Positions 1-8,202 are shown, counted from the stretch's first letter. The stretch is 64,000 nt of DNA from Kribbella catacumbae DSM 19601 (GCF_000372465.1 NZ_AQUZ01000008.1:141-64140); one strand, 5' to 3'. Numbers and translations: made by a program. The notes: generated by a model from the sequence alone, not told the origin.

Positions 1-1293
1 CCACAGGCGTTGTCGTGGGTGTTCAATGCCTATGTGGTCGCGTTCGGCGGCCTGCTGCTCCTTGGCGGGCGGCTGTCCGACCTCTTCGGCGCACGCCGGA
101 TCTTCTCGACCGGCTGGATCGTCCTGCTCGCCGGATCGGTCCTCGCCGGCGCGGCGAACGGCGTCGGCCTGGAGTTGACTGGCCGGGCGGTTCAGGGCGT
201 TGGCGCGGCGTTGATCGCCCCATCGGCGCTCACGTTGTTGATGATGTTGTTCGGCTCCGAGCCGAAGGAGTTGACCAAGGCGCTGGCCCTCTATGGCGCC
301 GCGGCACCGGCCGGGGGCACGGCCGGAGTATTTCTCGGTGGCGTGATCACCGAGTACGCGAGCTGGCCATGGGTCTTCTACCTGAACATCCCGATCGCAA
401 TCGCCGTACTGCTAGCCACTCCCGCCCTCATGCCGGCCGCGGTCGCTCGCCGCGGAAGCGTTGACCTCGTAGGCGCACTGACTGCCACGGGCGGGATCGG
501 CGCCGCTGTCTATGCGATCGTCCGCGCACCGGAAGCGGGCTGGGCGAGCGGCGAGACGCTGCTGGTCGGAGCGGCGGCTGTCGCGCTACTGGTTGCCTTC
601 GTGGCGGTGCAGGCCCGTCGCTCCGAACCGCTGATGCGGCTCGCGATCTTCCGCGCCCCGAACCTGGCCGCGGCCAATGTCGCCCAACTGCTGCTGGGAG
701 CTGCCTGGGTACCGATGTGGTTCTTCCTGAACCTCTATCTGCAGCAGGTGCTCGGCCTGAGTGCCTTCCCCAGCGGTTCCGCCTTGTTGCCGATGACAAC
801 TTTCATCATGCTCGGCATGATCGTCGTCGCGCCCCGGTTCATCGCCCGCTTCGGTCCGAAGCGGACTCTGGTCACCGGCATGACGGTGCTCACCGCCGGG
901 CTGGCCGGCCTGTCCTTGATCCGATCCACCGGGTCCTTCTGGGTCGACGTGCTGCCGGCTTCGTTGATCGCAGCGGCAGGTATGTCGCTCGCCTTCATTC
1001 CCAGCCTGGGCATCGCGCTCTCCTCGGCGCGGCCCGAAGAAGGAGGACTTGCCTCAGGAATTGTGAACACCAGTTACCAGATCGGCTCGGCGCTCGGCCT
1101 GGCCGCCATGACGGCGGTCGCCGCGGCAGCCGGCGCCGACCAGCTAGGCGACCCCGGCGCGCTGACCGACGGATACTCCGCCGCATTCCTCGGCGCCGCC
1201 GTCATCGCCGCAATTGGCGCGATCCTCGCCGCCGCAACACTGCGCACCGCCAAGCCCACCAACAAGAAGGAGACCGCAGATGTGCTGAAGTGA
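1..1293 (+). CDS. MFS drug-efflux transporter (DHA2-like), 5' truncated
   Basis: Integral membrane exporter of the major facilitator superfamily, probably proton-coupled efflux of small molecules. The frame is open from the first base (P-Q-A-L-S-W-V-F-N-A-Y), so the true start lies upstream of the window and roughly the first one to two helices are missing. GRLSDLFGARR near the start is the MFS motif A loop between helices 2 and 3. Motif C-like GGTAGVFLGG and about twelve further hydrophobic segments follow. The Y-A-S-W-P-W-V-F-Y-L-N-I-P stretch is typical of DHA2 (14-helix) QacA/EmrB-type pumps. It ends just before a strong hairpin shared with the convergent copper genes. The family is clear; the substrate cannot be told. 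Confidence 0.9.
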   Translation, partial: PQALSWVFNAYVVAFGGLLLLGGRLSDLFGARRIFSTGWIVLLAGSVLAGAANGVGLELTGRAVQGVGAALIAPSALTLLMMLFGSEPKELTKALALYGAAAPAGGTAGVFLGGVITEYASWPWVFYLNIPIAIAVLLATPALMPAAVARRGSVDLVGALTATGGIGAAVYAIVRAPEAGWASGETLLVGAAAVALLVAFVAVQARRSEPLMRLAIFRAPNLAAANVAQLLLGAAWVPMWFFLNLYLQQVLGLSAFPSGSALLPMTTFIMLGMIVVAPRFIARFGPKRTLVTGMTVLTAGLAGLSLIRSTGSFWVDVLPASLIAAAGMSLAFIPSLGIALSSARPEEGGLASGIVNTSYQIGSALGLAAMTAVAAAAGADQLGDPGALTDGYSAAFLGAAVIAAIGAILAAATLRTAKPTNKKETADVLK

Positions 1294-1322
1294 ATCCAGG
1301 TGTGACCCCGATCGGAGCCAAC

Positions 1323-1362
1323 GCGCCGGCCAGACCCACGCAGCACAGGGTCAGGCCGGCGC
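1323..1362. terminator. Bidirectional hairpin terminator between convergent genes
   Basis: Arms GCGCCGGCC (1323-1331) and GGCCGGCGC (1354-1362) are perfectly complementary. Inside them GACCC (1333-1337) pairs with GGGTC (1348-1352) across one A/A mismatch, giving a 14-bp stem. It sits 30 bp after the MFS stop and 54 bp after the HMA gene stop on the other strand, which fits a shared terminator. There is no T-tract, as is common in high-GC actinomycetes. Confidence 0.6.
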
Positions 1363-1415
1363 TTCGCTGTCACATCCGGTCATCGCAGCGCCACTGGACA
1401 ACCAGGACCTCCGGC

Positions 1416-1637
1416 CTAGTGCGTGAGGCGGCGTGCGCTGTAGCCGGTGCTGGTGATCGCGTTGTGGATGGCGGATGGGTCGACGCCTGGTGAGGCGATC
1501 TCGACGGTGGTGCGGCCGGTTCGTACGTCGGTGGTGGATGAGGTGACGCCGGGGACGTCCTCGACGGCGTCGTCGACGAGGAGTCCGCAGCTGGAGCAGT
1601 GCATTCCGGTGACTTCGAAGATGAGTTCGGTGGCCAC
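1416..1637 (-). CDS. Heavy-metal-associated (HMA) domain protein, CopZ-like metallochaperone
   Basis: A 73-residue single-domain protein, likely a cytosolic Cu(I) chaperone. The metal site GMHCSSC (the MxCxxC motif) lies at residues 11-17, followed by a beta-alpha-beta-beta-alpha-beta pattern ending in T-G-Y, as in CopZ and in the N-terminal domains of copper P-type ATPases. The start is a GTG (1635-1637) preceded by AGGGAGC. Its start lies only 2 bp beyond the stop of the upstream membrane-protein gene, so the two are surely co-transcribed. No copper P-ATPase or CsoR gene is seen in the window; the chaperone may serve the neighbouring membrane protein. Confidence 0.85.
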   Translation of the reverse strand: MATELIFEVTGMHCSSCGLLVDDAVEDVPGVTSSTTDVRTGRTTVEIASPGVDPSAIHNAITSTGYSARRLTH

Positions 1638-1639
1638 AG

Positions 1640-2665
1640 TCAGGCTCCCTGGAAGATGACGCGGCCGCGGTACATGCCCATCCCGCAGGTGTAGCTGAGA
1701 GTGCCGGGCTTCGGTGTGCCGATGTCGATGGTGGCTTCGCCGGTCGGCTCGAGGACGAGTTGCTTGTCCAGATCGGGTACCACGAGCGATCGCACGCAGC
1801 CGCCGGTGTTGTTCGTGGCGATCACCAGGGTGGTGGGGATCCCGGCCTTGGCCGTGACGATCTCGGGCTGATACCCGTCGCTCCGGGCCTGGATGGTGAC
1901 GAGTTGGCGGCCGTCGGGCGCAGTACGAACAGTGTCTGCCGGTACTGCGCTCGCCGCTGAGGTGGTGGAGCCATCTGGCCACCAGCCGCCGAGTCGGATG
2001 CCGGAAGTGAGGGTCCAGAGCGCTACCGCGAGGATGACGACGCCAGTGGCAATGCTGAGCCTGCCCTGCCAGAGGCGCGCGGTAGAGCGCAGTACCACGC
2101 CGATGACGGCGAAGAGTGGCCCTGTGCCCAGGACGAATCCCGCCATCACCGCCGCGCCGGCAACTGGCGAACCGGAGGTGATGGCCACGAGTTCCATGCT
2201 CAAGGTGACGCCGCAGGGGATCAGGACGGTAAGGAATCCGAGGATTGCAGGTGCGGTGGCGCTGCTGGACTTGGCGGATCGGCGGACGCGCTTGCCCCAC
2301 GCCGTCGGTGCGTGTGGGACAAGGCGGCGTACGGCGGAGACCCCGAGCAGGTCTAGCGCGAAAAGCACCATAAGCAGCGCCGCCGCTATAAGTAGCAACG
2401 CCTGTACGTGAGGGCTCGGCTGGATCGCAGCTCCCACGATGCCGAGTGCTGCGCCCAGCAGACTATGGGAGATGAGCTTCGCGCCGAGGAAGGCGCCTAC
2501 GGGAGCGAATGGTCCGACGTGGCGGTGGCTCTCGTTGGACAAAGCGTCGTGGCGGCGGGTGACGGCGCTGGCGAGCAGACCGCCTTGTACTGCGGCGCAG
2601 GAGGCGCCACCCGCCAGGAGACCGGTGGTGAGGCCGGTGACGAACAAGGTCATGGAACTAGCCAT
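1640..2665 (-). CDS. UreH/TauE-SafE-like membrane protein with C-terminal cupredoxin-like domain
   Basis: A 341-residue polytopic membrane protein. The first ~240 residues match the DsbD_2/UreH-like six-helix domain, with paired cysteine motifs GGASCAAVQGG near the N-terminus and LIPCGVT in the middle. The last ~85 residues form a beta-rich cupredoxin-like domain containing TNNTGGC and YTCGMGMYRG, whose Cys, Met and Tyr could bind copper outside the membrane. The start is taken at the ATG at 2663-2665, preceded by AGAAGG; an upstream in-frame extension lacks a ribosome site. It is followed within 2 bp by the HMA chaperone. Known relatives work in metal transport or cytochrome oxidase copper delivery. 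Copper handling is an inference from domains and neighbours. Confidence 0.8.
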   Translation of the reverse strand: MASSMTLFVTGLTTGLLAGGASCAAVQGGLLASAVTRRHDALSNESHRHVGPFAPVGAFLGAKLISHSLLGAALGIVGAAIQPSPHVQALLLIAAALLMVLFALDLLGVSAVRRLVPHAPTAWGKRVRRSAKSSSATAPAILGFLTVLIPCGVTLSMELVAITSGSPVAGAAVMAGFVLGTGPLFAVIGVVLRSTARLWQGRLSIATGVVILAVALWTLTSGIRLGGWWPDGSTTSAASAVPADTVRTAPDGRQLVTIQARSDGYQPEIVTAKAGIPTTLVIATNNTGGCVRSLVVPDLDKQLVLEPTGEATIDIGTPKPGTLSYTCGMGMYRGRVIFQGA

Positions 2666-2686
2666 CAGGCAGGATCCTTCTGTGTG

Positions 2687-2706
2687 CCGCGGTATTGATA
2701 CCGCGG
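2687..2706. promoter_or_regulatory. Perfect palindrome upstream of the copper-type operon
   Basis: CCGCGGTATTGATACCGCGG: 9-bp arms around TG, 21 bp before the ATG of the membrane-protein gene. It could be a repressor operator or a hairpin in the mRNA leader just ahead of the ribosome binding site. The regulator is unknown. Confidence 0.45.
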
Positions 2707-2732
2707 TGATGACGGACGATGCAGGGCGAGAT

Positions 2733-2751
2733 AGCACCCACGGGGGGTGCT
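2733..2751. promoter_or_regulatory. GC-rich inverted repeat, CsoR-like operator or hairpin
   Basis: AGCACCC (2733-2739) and GGGTGCT (2745-2751) flank ACGGG. The C-run/G-run layout preceded by AT resembles CsoR/RicR copper-sensor sites, and the neighbours are copper-type genes. It lies just after the stop of the Met/His-rich gene, so a terminator or attenuator hairpin is equally possible. Confidence 0.35.
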
Positions 2752-2761
2752 GGGTCAGCTG

Positions 2762-3151
2762 CTAGGTCCGGTTCACACAGAGTTGATGAATGTCGGGCGG
2801 TCTAGCCGCCGGCTGGTCAACACGAACAGCACACGTCGGGGTCGCTGGCATAGCGATCTTCCCGTTGACCAGGAGATCCCCGAGCGGAGCAGGCGTCGAC
2901 CCGCTGTCCGGCGTGGCCGGGTGGCACTGCTGGCTGGTGTCCATGCAATGGCGTGTGGTCTCGTGCCCGTGATGATCGGCGAGATCCATCGTCGGCTCGC
3001 CGTGCTGTTCCATCCCAGCCATCGTTGCCATCGGCACTGAGGACTCTTCGTGCGAGGGCGACCAACCGCTACCCGCAAAGCAGATCAGGGCAAGCAGGCA
3101 TGCCATCAGCGCCCAACGCGCTTGAGCCGACACCCGAACCGCCGCGGACAT
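2762..3151 (-). CDS. Small secreted Met/His-rich protein, possible copper binding
   Basis: A 129-residue protein with a signal-anchor/secretion segment (WALMACLLALICFAGSG, residues ~13-29). The mature part carries clustered Met, His and Cys: M-A-T-M-A-G-M-E-Q-H-G, then H-H-G-H-E-T-T-R-H-C-M and later C-H and C-V. Such composition is typical of periplasmic or exported copper-binding proteins of actinomycetes. It lies directly upstream of, and in the same orientation as, the UreH-like/HMA genes, with 96 bp containing two inverted repeats between them. I do not recognise a named family with certainty; the function is inferred from composition and context. Confidence 0.6.
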   Translation of the reverse strand: MSAAVRVSAQARWALMACLLALICFAGSGWSPSHEESSVPMATMAGMEQHGEPTMDLADHHGHETTRHCMDTSQQCHPATPDSGSTPAPLGDLLVNGKIAMPATPTCAVRVDQPAARPPDIHQLCVNRT

Positions 3152-3248
3152 GCCCCAGATCGTAGATCAACTAGATGCATGGACCTCAATGCGCGCCCTC
3201 TTGAGCCACCGCCGCCACCCTGGACGCGGTCATCACCAAGGACGCCCA

Positions 3249-3566
3249 CTACGGCAAGACCTGGCCGAGAGGTCTTGGATCTAGTTGGTCGTGCGGGCTG
3301 TTGCAGGGTTGCGGTTGCCCGAGGGTGGTGGTGGCGAGGTAGAGCCAGGTGGGGCCCCAGAGTAGGCCGAGGAGGGGGAAGTGTACGGCGGGTGCTGGGG
3401 TGTAGAAGGATGCGGCGATGATGCCGGCGAGGAGGACGACGAGGGGCAGGAGACGGTCGACAGCCGGGTGCCCGACCGCGAGTGCGACTACGCCGTACGC
3501 GATCTGTACGACAGCACCGACAACACCGATGAAACCGGCGAGCTGTGCAAGCTGGGATCGGGACAT
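3249..3566 (-). CDS. Small membrane protein of unknown function
   Basis: A 105-residue protein with three to four hydrophobic helices (LAGFIGVVGAVVQIAYGVVA; LLPLVVLLAGIIAA; a third around FPLLGLLWGPTWLYLA) and a short polar tail. The start is the ATG at 3564-3566, preceded by AGGAG; an in-frame upstream extension has no ribosome site. It sits 28 bp downstream of the next gene (3595-4182) in the same direction, so the two probably form an operon of small membrane proteins divergent from the two-component system. An 8-bp hairpin (3255-3277) lies in its last codons and may terminate transcription. I do not recognise a family. Confidence 0.6.
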   Translation of the reverse strand: MSRSQLAQLAGFIGVVGAVVQIAYGVVALAVGHPAVDRLLPLVVLLAGIIAASFYTPAPAVHFPLLGLLWGPTWLYLATTTLGQPQPCNSPHDQLDPRPLGQVLP

Positions 3567-3594
3567 GTTGACACGCTCCTGGTACTGAATGAGC

Positions 3595-4182
3595 TCAGGT
3601 GTTGCGGGCGGTGAAGCCAACGACGGCAATCGACGCTCCGTAGATGCCAATCGCCAGCGCCATCACGGGCGTGAGGATCAGCGCGAGCAGGGCCGCCGTC
3701 ACCAGGCCGGAAGCAAGTACGGCGATGCTGAAGGGCGATCGACGGGCCCGTACTTCGGCGATGCCCGCCACCAGCATGGCGAGGGCGGAGACCAGCGTCC
3801 CGAGGCCGAAGAGCAGCCCGGTCGCCAGGCCGACGGTCGCGTCGTCCAGCGGCCGATCGCGCAGCGGGATGCTCGCGATCTCACCCGCGAACAGGAGCAG
3901 CGTGGCGCCCGCCGCCAGCGTTAGCCCACCCCGGCCTGCCCGGGTGCCGGCTCGGTCGCGTACAGCCCACAGTCCATAGGCGATGAGCACGTGGAAGACG
4001 GCGTAGAGGAGGGATACCCAGAGGAGAGCAGCCGGCGACCACGGGTAGGAGAACCGGTCGTCGGAGACATCCGTGAGCGGGATGACGAGAGCCTGGACGG
4101 CAACGCCGCAGACCAGGGTGAGAAGGCCGCCCGCGACGAGGGGCGTGACGACAGTACGGGTCGGGGTGAGCTGGGTGGACAT
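3595..4182 (-). CDS. Predicted membrane protein, about five helices
   Basis: A 195-residue hydrophobic protein with helices near residues 14-34, 50-72, 84-104, 118-142 and 152-190. No catalytic motifs are seen. The start chosen is the ATG at 4180-4182, which follows an excellent GGAGG; a 20-residue upstream extension is rejected. It is divergent from the histidine kinase gene (155 bp between starts), an arrangement often seen when the kinase senses the state served by the membrane protein. The family is not recognised. Confidence 0.65.
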   Translation of the reverse strand: MSTQLTPTRTVVTPLVAGGLLTLVCGVAVQALVIPLTDVSDDRFSYPWSPAALLWVSLLYAVFHVLIAYGLWAVRDRAGTRAGRGGLTLAAGATLLLFAGEIASIPLRDRPLDDATVGLATGLLFGLGTLVSALAMLVAGIAEVRARRSPFSIAVLASGLVTAALLALILTPVMALAIGIYGASIAVVGFTARNT

Positions 4183-4337
4183 GGTGACCTCCGGTTCGGG
4201 GACTGTGAGGTCCAGCGTCGACCTCGGCCCGGCTTCACACATCGGTCAAGACCCGCGTTCGCACTACGTGCCAGCACCTACCGCGAACAAGGCCGAACCC
4301 GCTCCCACACCCGACGTTCTGCTGCCACACTCGCACC

Positions 4338-6224
4338 ATGGCAAGGGGAATCGTCGTGGCCGTCGTGGCGCTTACTGTGGCGTGCGAGGTGGCCGCGGTG
4401 TCCCTCGCCACCGACTCGCCCGTCGTCCGTGTCGCCTACGCGGTGTACGCCGTCACCCAGGCCGTTGCCGGCGCCCTGATCGTGTGGCGCCATCCCCGGC
4501 ACGTGATCGGATGGCTGCTCGCCGGCTTCGCGCTCTGGAACGCCGCGGTCTCGGACGCTGCCTTGGCGTACGGCCAGCGGGCGGCCGTCAATGGATGGCC
4601 GCTCGATGACCTTGCCCAGCTGACCGCGCTCGCGTCGTGGATCATCGCCGGGGCGGGCCTCTGGGCTCTGTTCCTGCTGTTCCCGGATGGGCGGCTGCCC
4701 GGCCGGCGCTGGTGGGCGGTCCCGATCGGCTGGGCGGTCGGTGCCGCGCTGGCCATCCCGGGCTGGTCGCTCAACCCCGTGCTGGGAAGCGAGTTCGAGT
4801 CGGGAGTGAACCCCTTCGCCCGCGACGACATCCCGACCGGTCTGATGTTCGCGGTCGGGGCGGCCCTGATCGGCGGCAGCCTCGTGTTGTCGGTGGTGGC
4901 GTTGGCGTTGCGCTTCCGGCGATCTCACGGCGTCGAGCGTCAGCAGATCAAGTGGGTGCTGCTTGCGGCCGGGGTGCTCGGCGTCCTCCTGCCGGTCTCG
5001 TCGGCACTGTGGACCACGTGGCCGCCGATCCAGGTGTTCGTCGCCCTTACCTTTCCGCTGCTCCCCATCGCAGCCTGCGTCGCGCTGCTGCGCTACCACC
5101 TGTACGACATCGATCTGGTGGTCAGCCGCACGGTCAGCTGGGTGCTGCTCACAGTGACGCTCTTCGGAGGCTACGCCGCGGTGGTGCTGATGGCGGGTCT
5201 GGTGTTCGCTTCACCCGCCTCGGCCGCGCTCGGAGCGTTGTTCGTGGCGGTGGCCTTCCGACCGTTGCGCGAGCGGTTGCAGAACGCGGTTGACCGCCGG
5301 TTCCGGCGTGCTCGCTACGAGGTGCGCCAGGCGATGTCCGACTTCGTCGACCGGGTACGCCGAGGTGAGGCCGCGGCGGACGACGTCGTACAGGCGCTGC
5401 GGTCGGCAGTAGGCGACCCTGATCTCGAACTCGTACTCCGACCGCGCTCGGCGTACGACGTCCCTCCCGGCCGTACTGCGCTGCCGGCGGGCCCTGCCGT
5501 CGTGATCCACCGCGTCGAGGACTCCGGTCTGGTCGCCGACGGCACCGATGCGGGGCGGCTGGCGATCGAGATCGCGGCGCTCCAGGGCCAGCTTCGGCAT
5601 CAACTCGTCGAGCTCGCGGCGTCCCGGTCGCGCGTCGTCGCCGCCGCCGACGAGGGGCGCCACCAGATCGCCCGCGACCTCCATGACGGCGCCCAGCAGC
5701 GGCTGGTCGCGATCGGGCTTGGACTGCGGCATGTCCAGCACAGGCTGCGGGACGACCCGTCCGAGGACGTCAGCCGGGATCTGGATGGCGCGGTCGCCGA
5801 GATCACCAACGCCATCAGTGAGTTGCGCTCCCTGGCCGGGGGCCTCCGGCCGGCCGCCCTGGAGTCGGGTCTCGGTGCGGCCCTGCGGGACCTCGCTGCC
5901 CGTACGCCGGTCACCACCACCGTGCGGACAACCTCCGAGCGGTTCCGTCCGGACCTGGAGTCGGTCGCCTGGTTCGTCGCCTGCGAAGCGGTGACGAACG
6001 CGGTCAAGCATGCCGCGGCCGCCGCCCTCACCGTCGAGGTGAGCCGTGATGGCGACAGCCTGCTGGTCGTGATCGGCGACGACGGCCGTGGCGGGGCCGA
6101 GGTCGGTCGAGGGTCCGGCCTGCTTGGACTGTCCGACCGGGTTCTCGCCCGCGGTGGCACCCTGACGGTGGACTCGCCGGCCGGTGCCGGGACCCGAGTG
6201 GAGGCGAGACTGCCATGCGAGTGA
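4338..6224 (+). CDS. Membrane sensor histidine kinase, NarL/HisKA_3 type
   Basis: A 628-residue two-component sensor. The first ~310 residues contain about eight hydrophobic helices. A cytoplasmic linker leads to the HisKA_3 dimerisation domain with QIARDLHDGAQQ; phosphoacceptor His is residue 449. The C-terminal HATPase_c domain shows the N-box (EAVTNAVKHA), a G1 box (GDDGRGG) and a G2 box (GSGLLGL). The ATG at 4338 has no clear Shine-Dalgarno site, so the mRNA may be leaderless. The gene overlaps the response regulator by 10 bp, so the pair is translationally coupled. The signal sensed is unknown; the divergent membrane genes are candidate targets. Confidence 0.93.
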   Translation: MARGIVVAVVALTVACEVAAVSLATDSPVVRVAYAVYAVTQAVAGALIVWRHPRHVIGWLLAGFALWNAAVSDAALAYGQRAAVNGWPLDDLAQLTALASWIIAGAGLWALFLLFPDGRLPGRRWWAVPIGWAVGAALAIPGWSLNPVLGSEFESGVNPFARDDIPTGLMFAVGAALIGGSLVLSVVALALRFRRSHGVERQQIKWVLLAAGVLGVLLPVSSALWTTWPPIQVFVALTFPLLPIAACVALLRYHLYDIDLVVSRTVSWVLLTVTLFGGYAAVVLMAGLVFASPASAALGALFVAVAFRPLRERLQNAVDRRFRRARYEVRQAMSDFVDRVRRGEAAADDVVQALRSAVGDPDLELVLRPRSAYDVPPGRTALPAGPAVVIHRVEDSGLVADGTDAGRLAIEIAALQGQLRHQLVELAASRSRVVAAADEGRHQIARDLHDGAQQRLVAIGLGLRHVQHRLRDDPSEDVSRDLDGAVAEITNAISELRSLAGGLRPAALESGLGAALRDLAARTPVTTTVRTTSERFRPDLESVAWFVACEAVTNAVKHAAAAALTVEVSRDGDSLLVVIGDDGRGGAEVGRGSGLLGLSDRVLARGGTLTVDSPAGAGTRVEARLPCE

Positions 6225-6856
6225 TCGTGGTCGAGGACCAGGCACTGCTTCGCGAGGGCCTCGCCCGGTTGTTCACTGACGCGGGGCATGAGGTCGTAGG
6301 CCGGGCCGGTTCGGCCGAGGGCCTCGACGAGCTCGTGACCTCTGGGCGGCCCGATCTTGTCGTCCTCGACATTCGGATGCCACCGACCTTCACCGACGAA
6401 GGGCTCGTCGCGGCCCGGCGCCTCAAGGCCTGCGACGATCCGCCGGGCGTACTCCTGCTCTCGCAGCACGTCGAGACCGACCACGTCGTCGACCTGGTCC
6501 CGCATCCAGGGTTCGGCTACCTGCTCAAGGACCGTGTCCTCGAGGTCGACGAGTTCATGGCGGCCGCCGAGCGGGTTGCGGCCGGTGGGTCGGCTTTGGA
6601 CCCTCAGGTTGTCTCCGCGCTGGTCGCTCAGCGCGGACCGGGGCCGCTCGACCGGCTCTCCGAACGGGAGCGAGATGTGCTGGCTCTGATGGCGGAAGGC
6701 CTCAACAACGCCGGCATCGCCGACCGGCTGGTGCTCAGCCCGCGCACGGTCGAGGCCCATGTGGCGCACGTGCTGGCCAAGCTCGACGCCCCCGAGTCCA
6801 ACGACTCCCACCGGCGAGTGCTGGCGGTCCTGGCATACCTCCAAACCACACGATGA
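6215..6856 (+). CDS. NarL/LuxR-family response regulator
   Basis: A 213-residue two-component response regulator, cognate to the overlapping kinase. The receiver domain has the acidic pair (V-E-D at residues 6-8), phospho-acceptor Asp52 in VLDIRMP, the S/T position in LLLSQH and the conserved Lys in YLLKD. A LuxR-type HTH follows (LSERERDVLALMAEGLNN, then TVEAHVAHVLAKL) at about residues 147-205. It should bind DNA as a phosphorylated dimer. Its targets probably include its own operon and the divergent membrane-protein genes, an inference from location only. Confidence 0.93.
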   Translation: MRVIVVEDQALLREGLARLFTDAGHEVVGRAGSAEGLDELVTSGRPDLVVLDIRMPPTFTDEGLVAARRLKACDDPPGVLLLSQHVETDHVVDLVPHPGFGYLLKDRVLEVDEFMAAAERVAAGGSALDPQVVSALVAQRGPGPLDRLSERERDVLALMAEGLNNAGIADRLVLSPRTVEAHVAHVLAKLDAPESNDSHRRVLAVLAYLQTTR

Positions 6857-6901
6857 ACCCGCGCAGGCGGCGTCATACGTTTGCCTGGCAGGCTGCGCGG
6901 G

Positions 6902-7102
6902 CTAGTTGTAGGGGTCGTAGCCAGTGATGGGCTGCACTTGGCGCCGCGGCACGGGGCCGCTCGCGATGTCGTAGGTGACCGTGGCGGCCTTGTCCGGAGA
7001 CCGAGGTCGCACCGGGGTTGCCGTCCGCTGTGAACTTCGGGTTGTGCAGGTGCGCTCGGCCCGAGCGTCCTGAAGTCTTCGCTGTCAGCGTCAGAGGAAC
7101 AG
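6902..7102 (-). pseudogene. Frameshifted 3' remnant of an unidentified gene
   Basis: Read on the minus strand, bases ~7102-7010 encode A-V-P-L-T-L-T-A-K-T-S-G-R-S-G-R-A-H-L-H and then N-P-K-F-T-A-D-G-N-P-G-A-T-S. After a frame change near 7000 a second protein-like stretch (A-T-V-T-Y-D-I-A-S-G-P-V-P-R-R, ending I-T-G-Y-D-P-Y-N) reaches a TAG at 6902-6904. Together they look like the C-terminus of one exported beta-rich protein with a single frameshift. The 5' part is missing where the DapB-like gene begins to end. The family is not identified; confidence is modest because it rests on protein-like sequence alone. Confidence 0.35.
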
Positions 7103-7918
7103 CTATCGGCCGGCCTCACGGTCGCCGAACAGCAGCGAGCCGAGTCCTCTTCGGAGTCCTGGCTTATCGGCGACCCGGCGAATCGCCAGCAGAGTTCCGG
7201 CGACGTACGGCTCCGCGGTAGAACCGGGATCGTGGCGCATCACGAGTCGTTCCCCTGGTGCACCGAACACCACCTCGGTGGTCACCACGAAGCTGGGTAG
7301 CCGGACGGAATGGATCCGGGTGCCGCCAACCTCGGCACCACGGGCCTCGACCGGACCGTGCAGCTCCGGGAGCGGGATCGCCGCCTTGGGCCGGCGCACA
7401 CTTCCGAGGGCCTCAGCAATCTCCCGTGACGTGCCGCTGGGGACATCGGGTTTCTGGTCACTGGCGTAGTCGAGCACCTCCCAGTGCTCCAGATGCTCTG
7501 CAGCCATCGACGCGGCACGCAGCAACACAGCCGCCATCACAGAGAAGTTTCCTGCCGCGATCACGCCGACGGCACGGTCGCGCGCCGTACGGTCGAGCTC
7601 CGCATAGTCGGCAGCGGTCAGTCCGCTCGACCCCACCACGACATGGATGCCGGCCTCGATCGCCGTGACCACGTTCGTCTTGACGGCGGCCGCACTGGTG
7701 AAGTCCACCACCACGTCCACCGGAGCTGATCGCAGGGCCTCTGCGACCGTCGCGTAGATCGATCCAGCGGCGGTCGAGCCTGTGACCGTCGATAGGTCCT
7801 GACCGGCCGCCGACCTGGACACTCCGGCGGTGAGCGTCAGGTCATCGGAGGCCGCGATCGCGGCGACGATCGGCGGCGCGGTCCAGCCGGTGATGCCAGC
7901 GAAACAGACATTCGTCAT
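7103..7918 (-). CDS. DapB-like NAD(P)H-dependent reductase (dihydrodipicolinate reductase family)
   Basis: 271 residues, the usual DapB length. An N-terminal Rossmann fold (FAGITGW at residues 6-12) is followed by VVDFTSAAAV and VVGSSGLT, then the DapB C-terminal signature D-V-P-S-G-T-S. Canonical 4-hydroxy-tetrahydrodipicolinate reductases carry a His-His pair before K-x-D-x-P-S-G-T; here the stretch reads DYASDQKPDVPSGT, so both histidines are absent while the lysine remains. This suggests a paralogue with another substrate rather than the lysine-pathway enzyme, so no dapB symbol is given. It is a single gene facing away from the EamA group; its 3' end abuts a decayed gene fragment. Confidence 0.8.
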   Translation of the reverse strand: MTNVCFAGITGWTAPPIVAAIAASDDLTLTAGVSRSAAGQDLSTVTGSTAAGSIYATVAEALRSAPVDVVVDFTSAAAVKTNVVTAIEAGIHVVVGSSGLTAADYAELDRTARDRAVGVIAAGNFSVMAAVLLRAASMAAEHLEHWEVLDYASDQKPDVPSGTSREIAEALGSVRRPKAAIPLPELHGPVEARGAEVGGTRIHSVRLPSFVVTTEVVFGAPGERLVMRHDPGSTAEPYVAGTLLAIRRVADKPGLRRGLGSLLFGDREAGR

Positions 7919-8056
7919 GACAAGACCCTACGTGGCGGGTCACTCGGCGGGTCCGCGACTCAGCAAGACCTGCGGTCGACGCTCCACTGATGTCCGCGCG
8001 CACTGCTCGTCGGGAAGAACTGGGCACGATGGTCTGAATCGCTCACATGGTCGGGG

Positions 8057-8202
8057 TCATCGGCCTCGGGCGGTCTCCTCTGCTAGTTGGGTTGCCTTGG
8101 TCATGCCGTTGGTCATGTAGCGGCGGCACAAGGGGGCCAGGATTCGGCGTATGAGGGCTCTGCGGCCGGGACGGTGGCGTCGCCGGTCTTGACCAGTGTC
8201 AT
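8057..8202 (-). pseudogene. Possible short gene remnant
   Basis: The interval 7919-8219 carries no intact gene. On the minus strand one frame reads R-A-L-I-R-R-I-L-A-P-L-C-R-R-Y-M-T-N-G-M and then T-K-A-T-Q-L-A-E-E-T-A-R-G-R before a TGA at 8057-8059. This resembles the C-terminal helix of SRPBCC/polyketide-cyclase-type proteins. An ATG at 8200-8202 begins a different frame (M-T-L-V-K-T-G-D-A-T-V) that would need one frameshift to join it. I read it as a decayed fragment, at low confidence. Confidence 0.22.

Noticed and set aside
3205-3277. Plus-strand stretch T-L-D-A-V-I-T-K-D-A-H-Y-G-K-T-W as a gene remnant
   Set aside because: Only about 20 protein-like residues with no start, stop or recognisable family, and it overlaps the end of a minus-strand gene.
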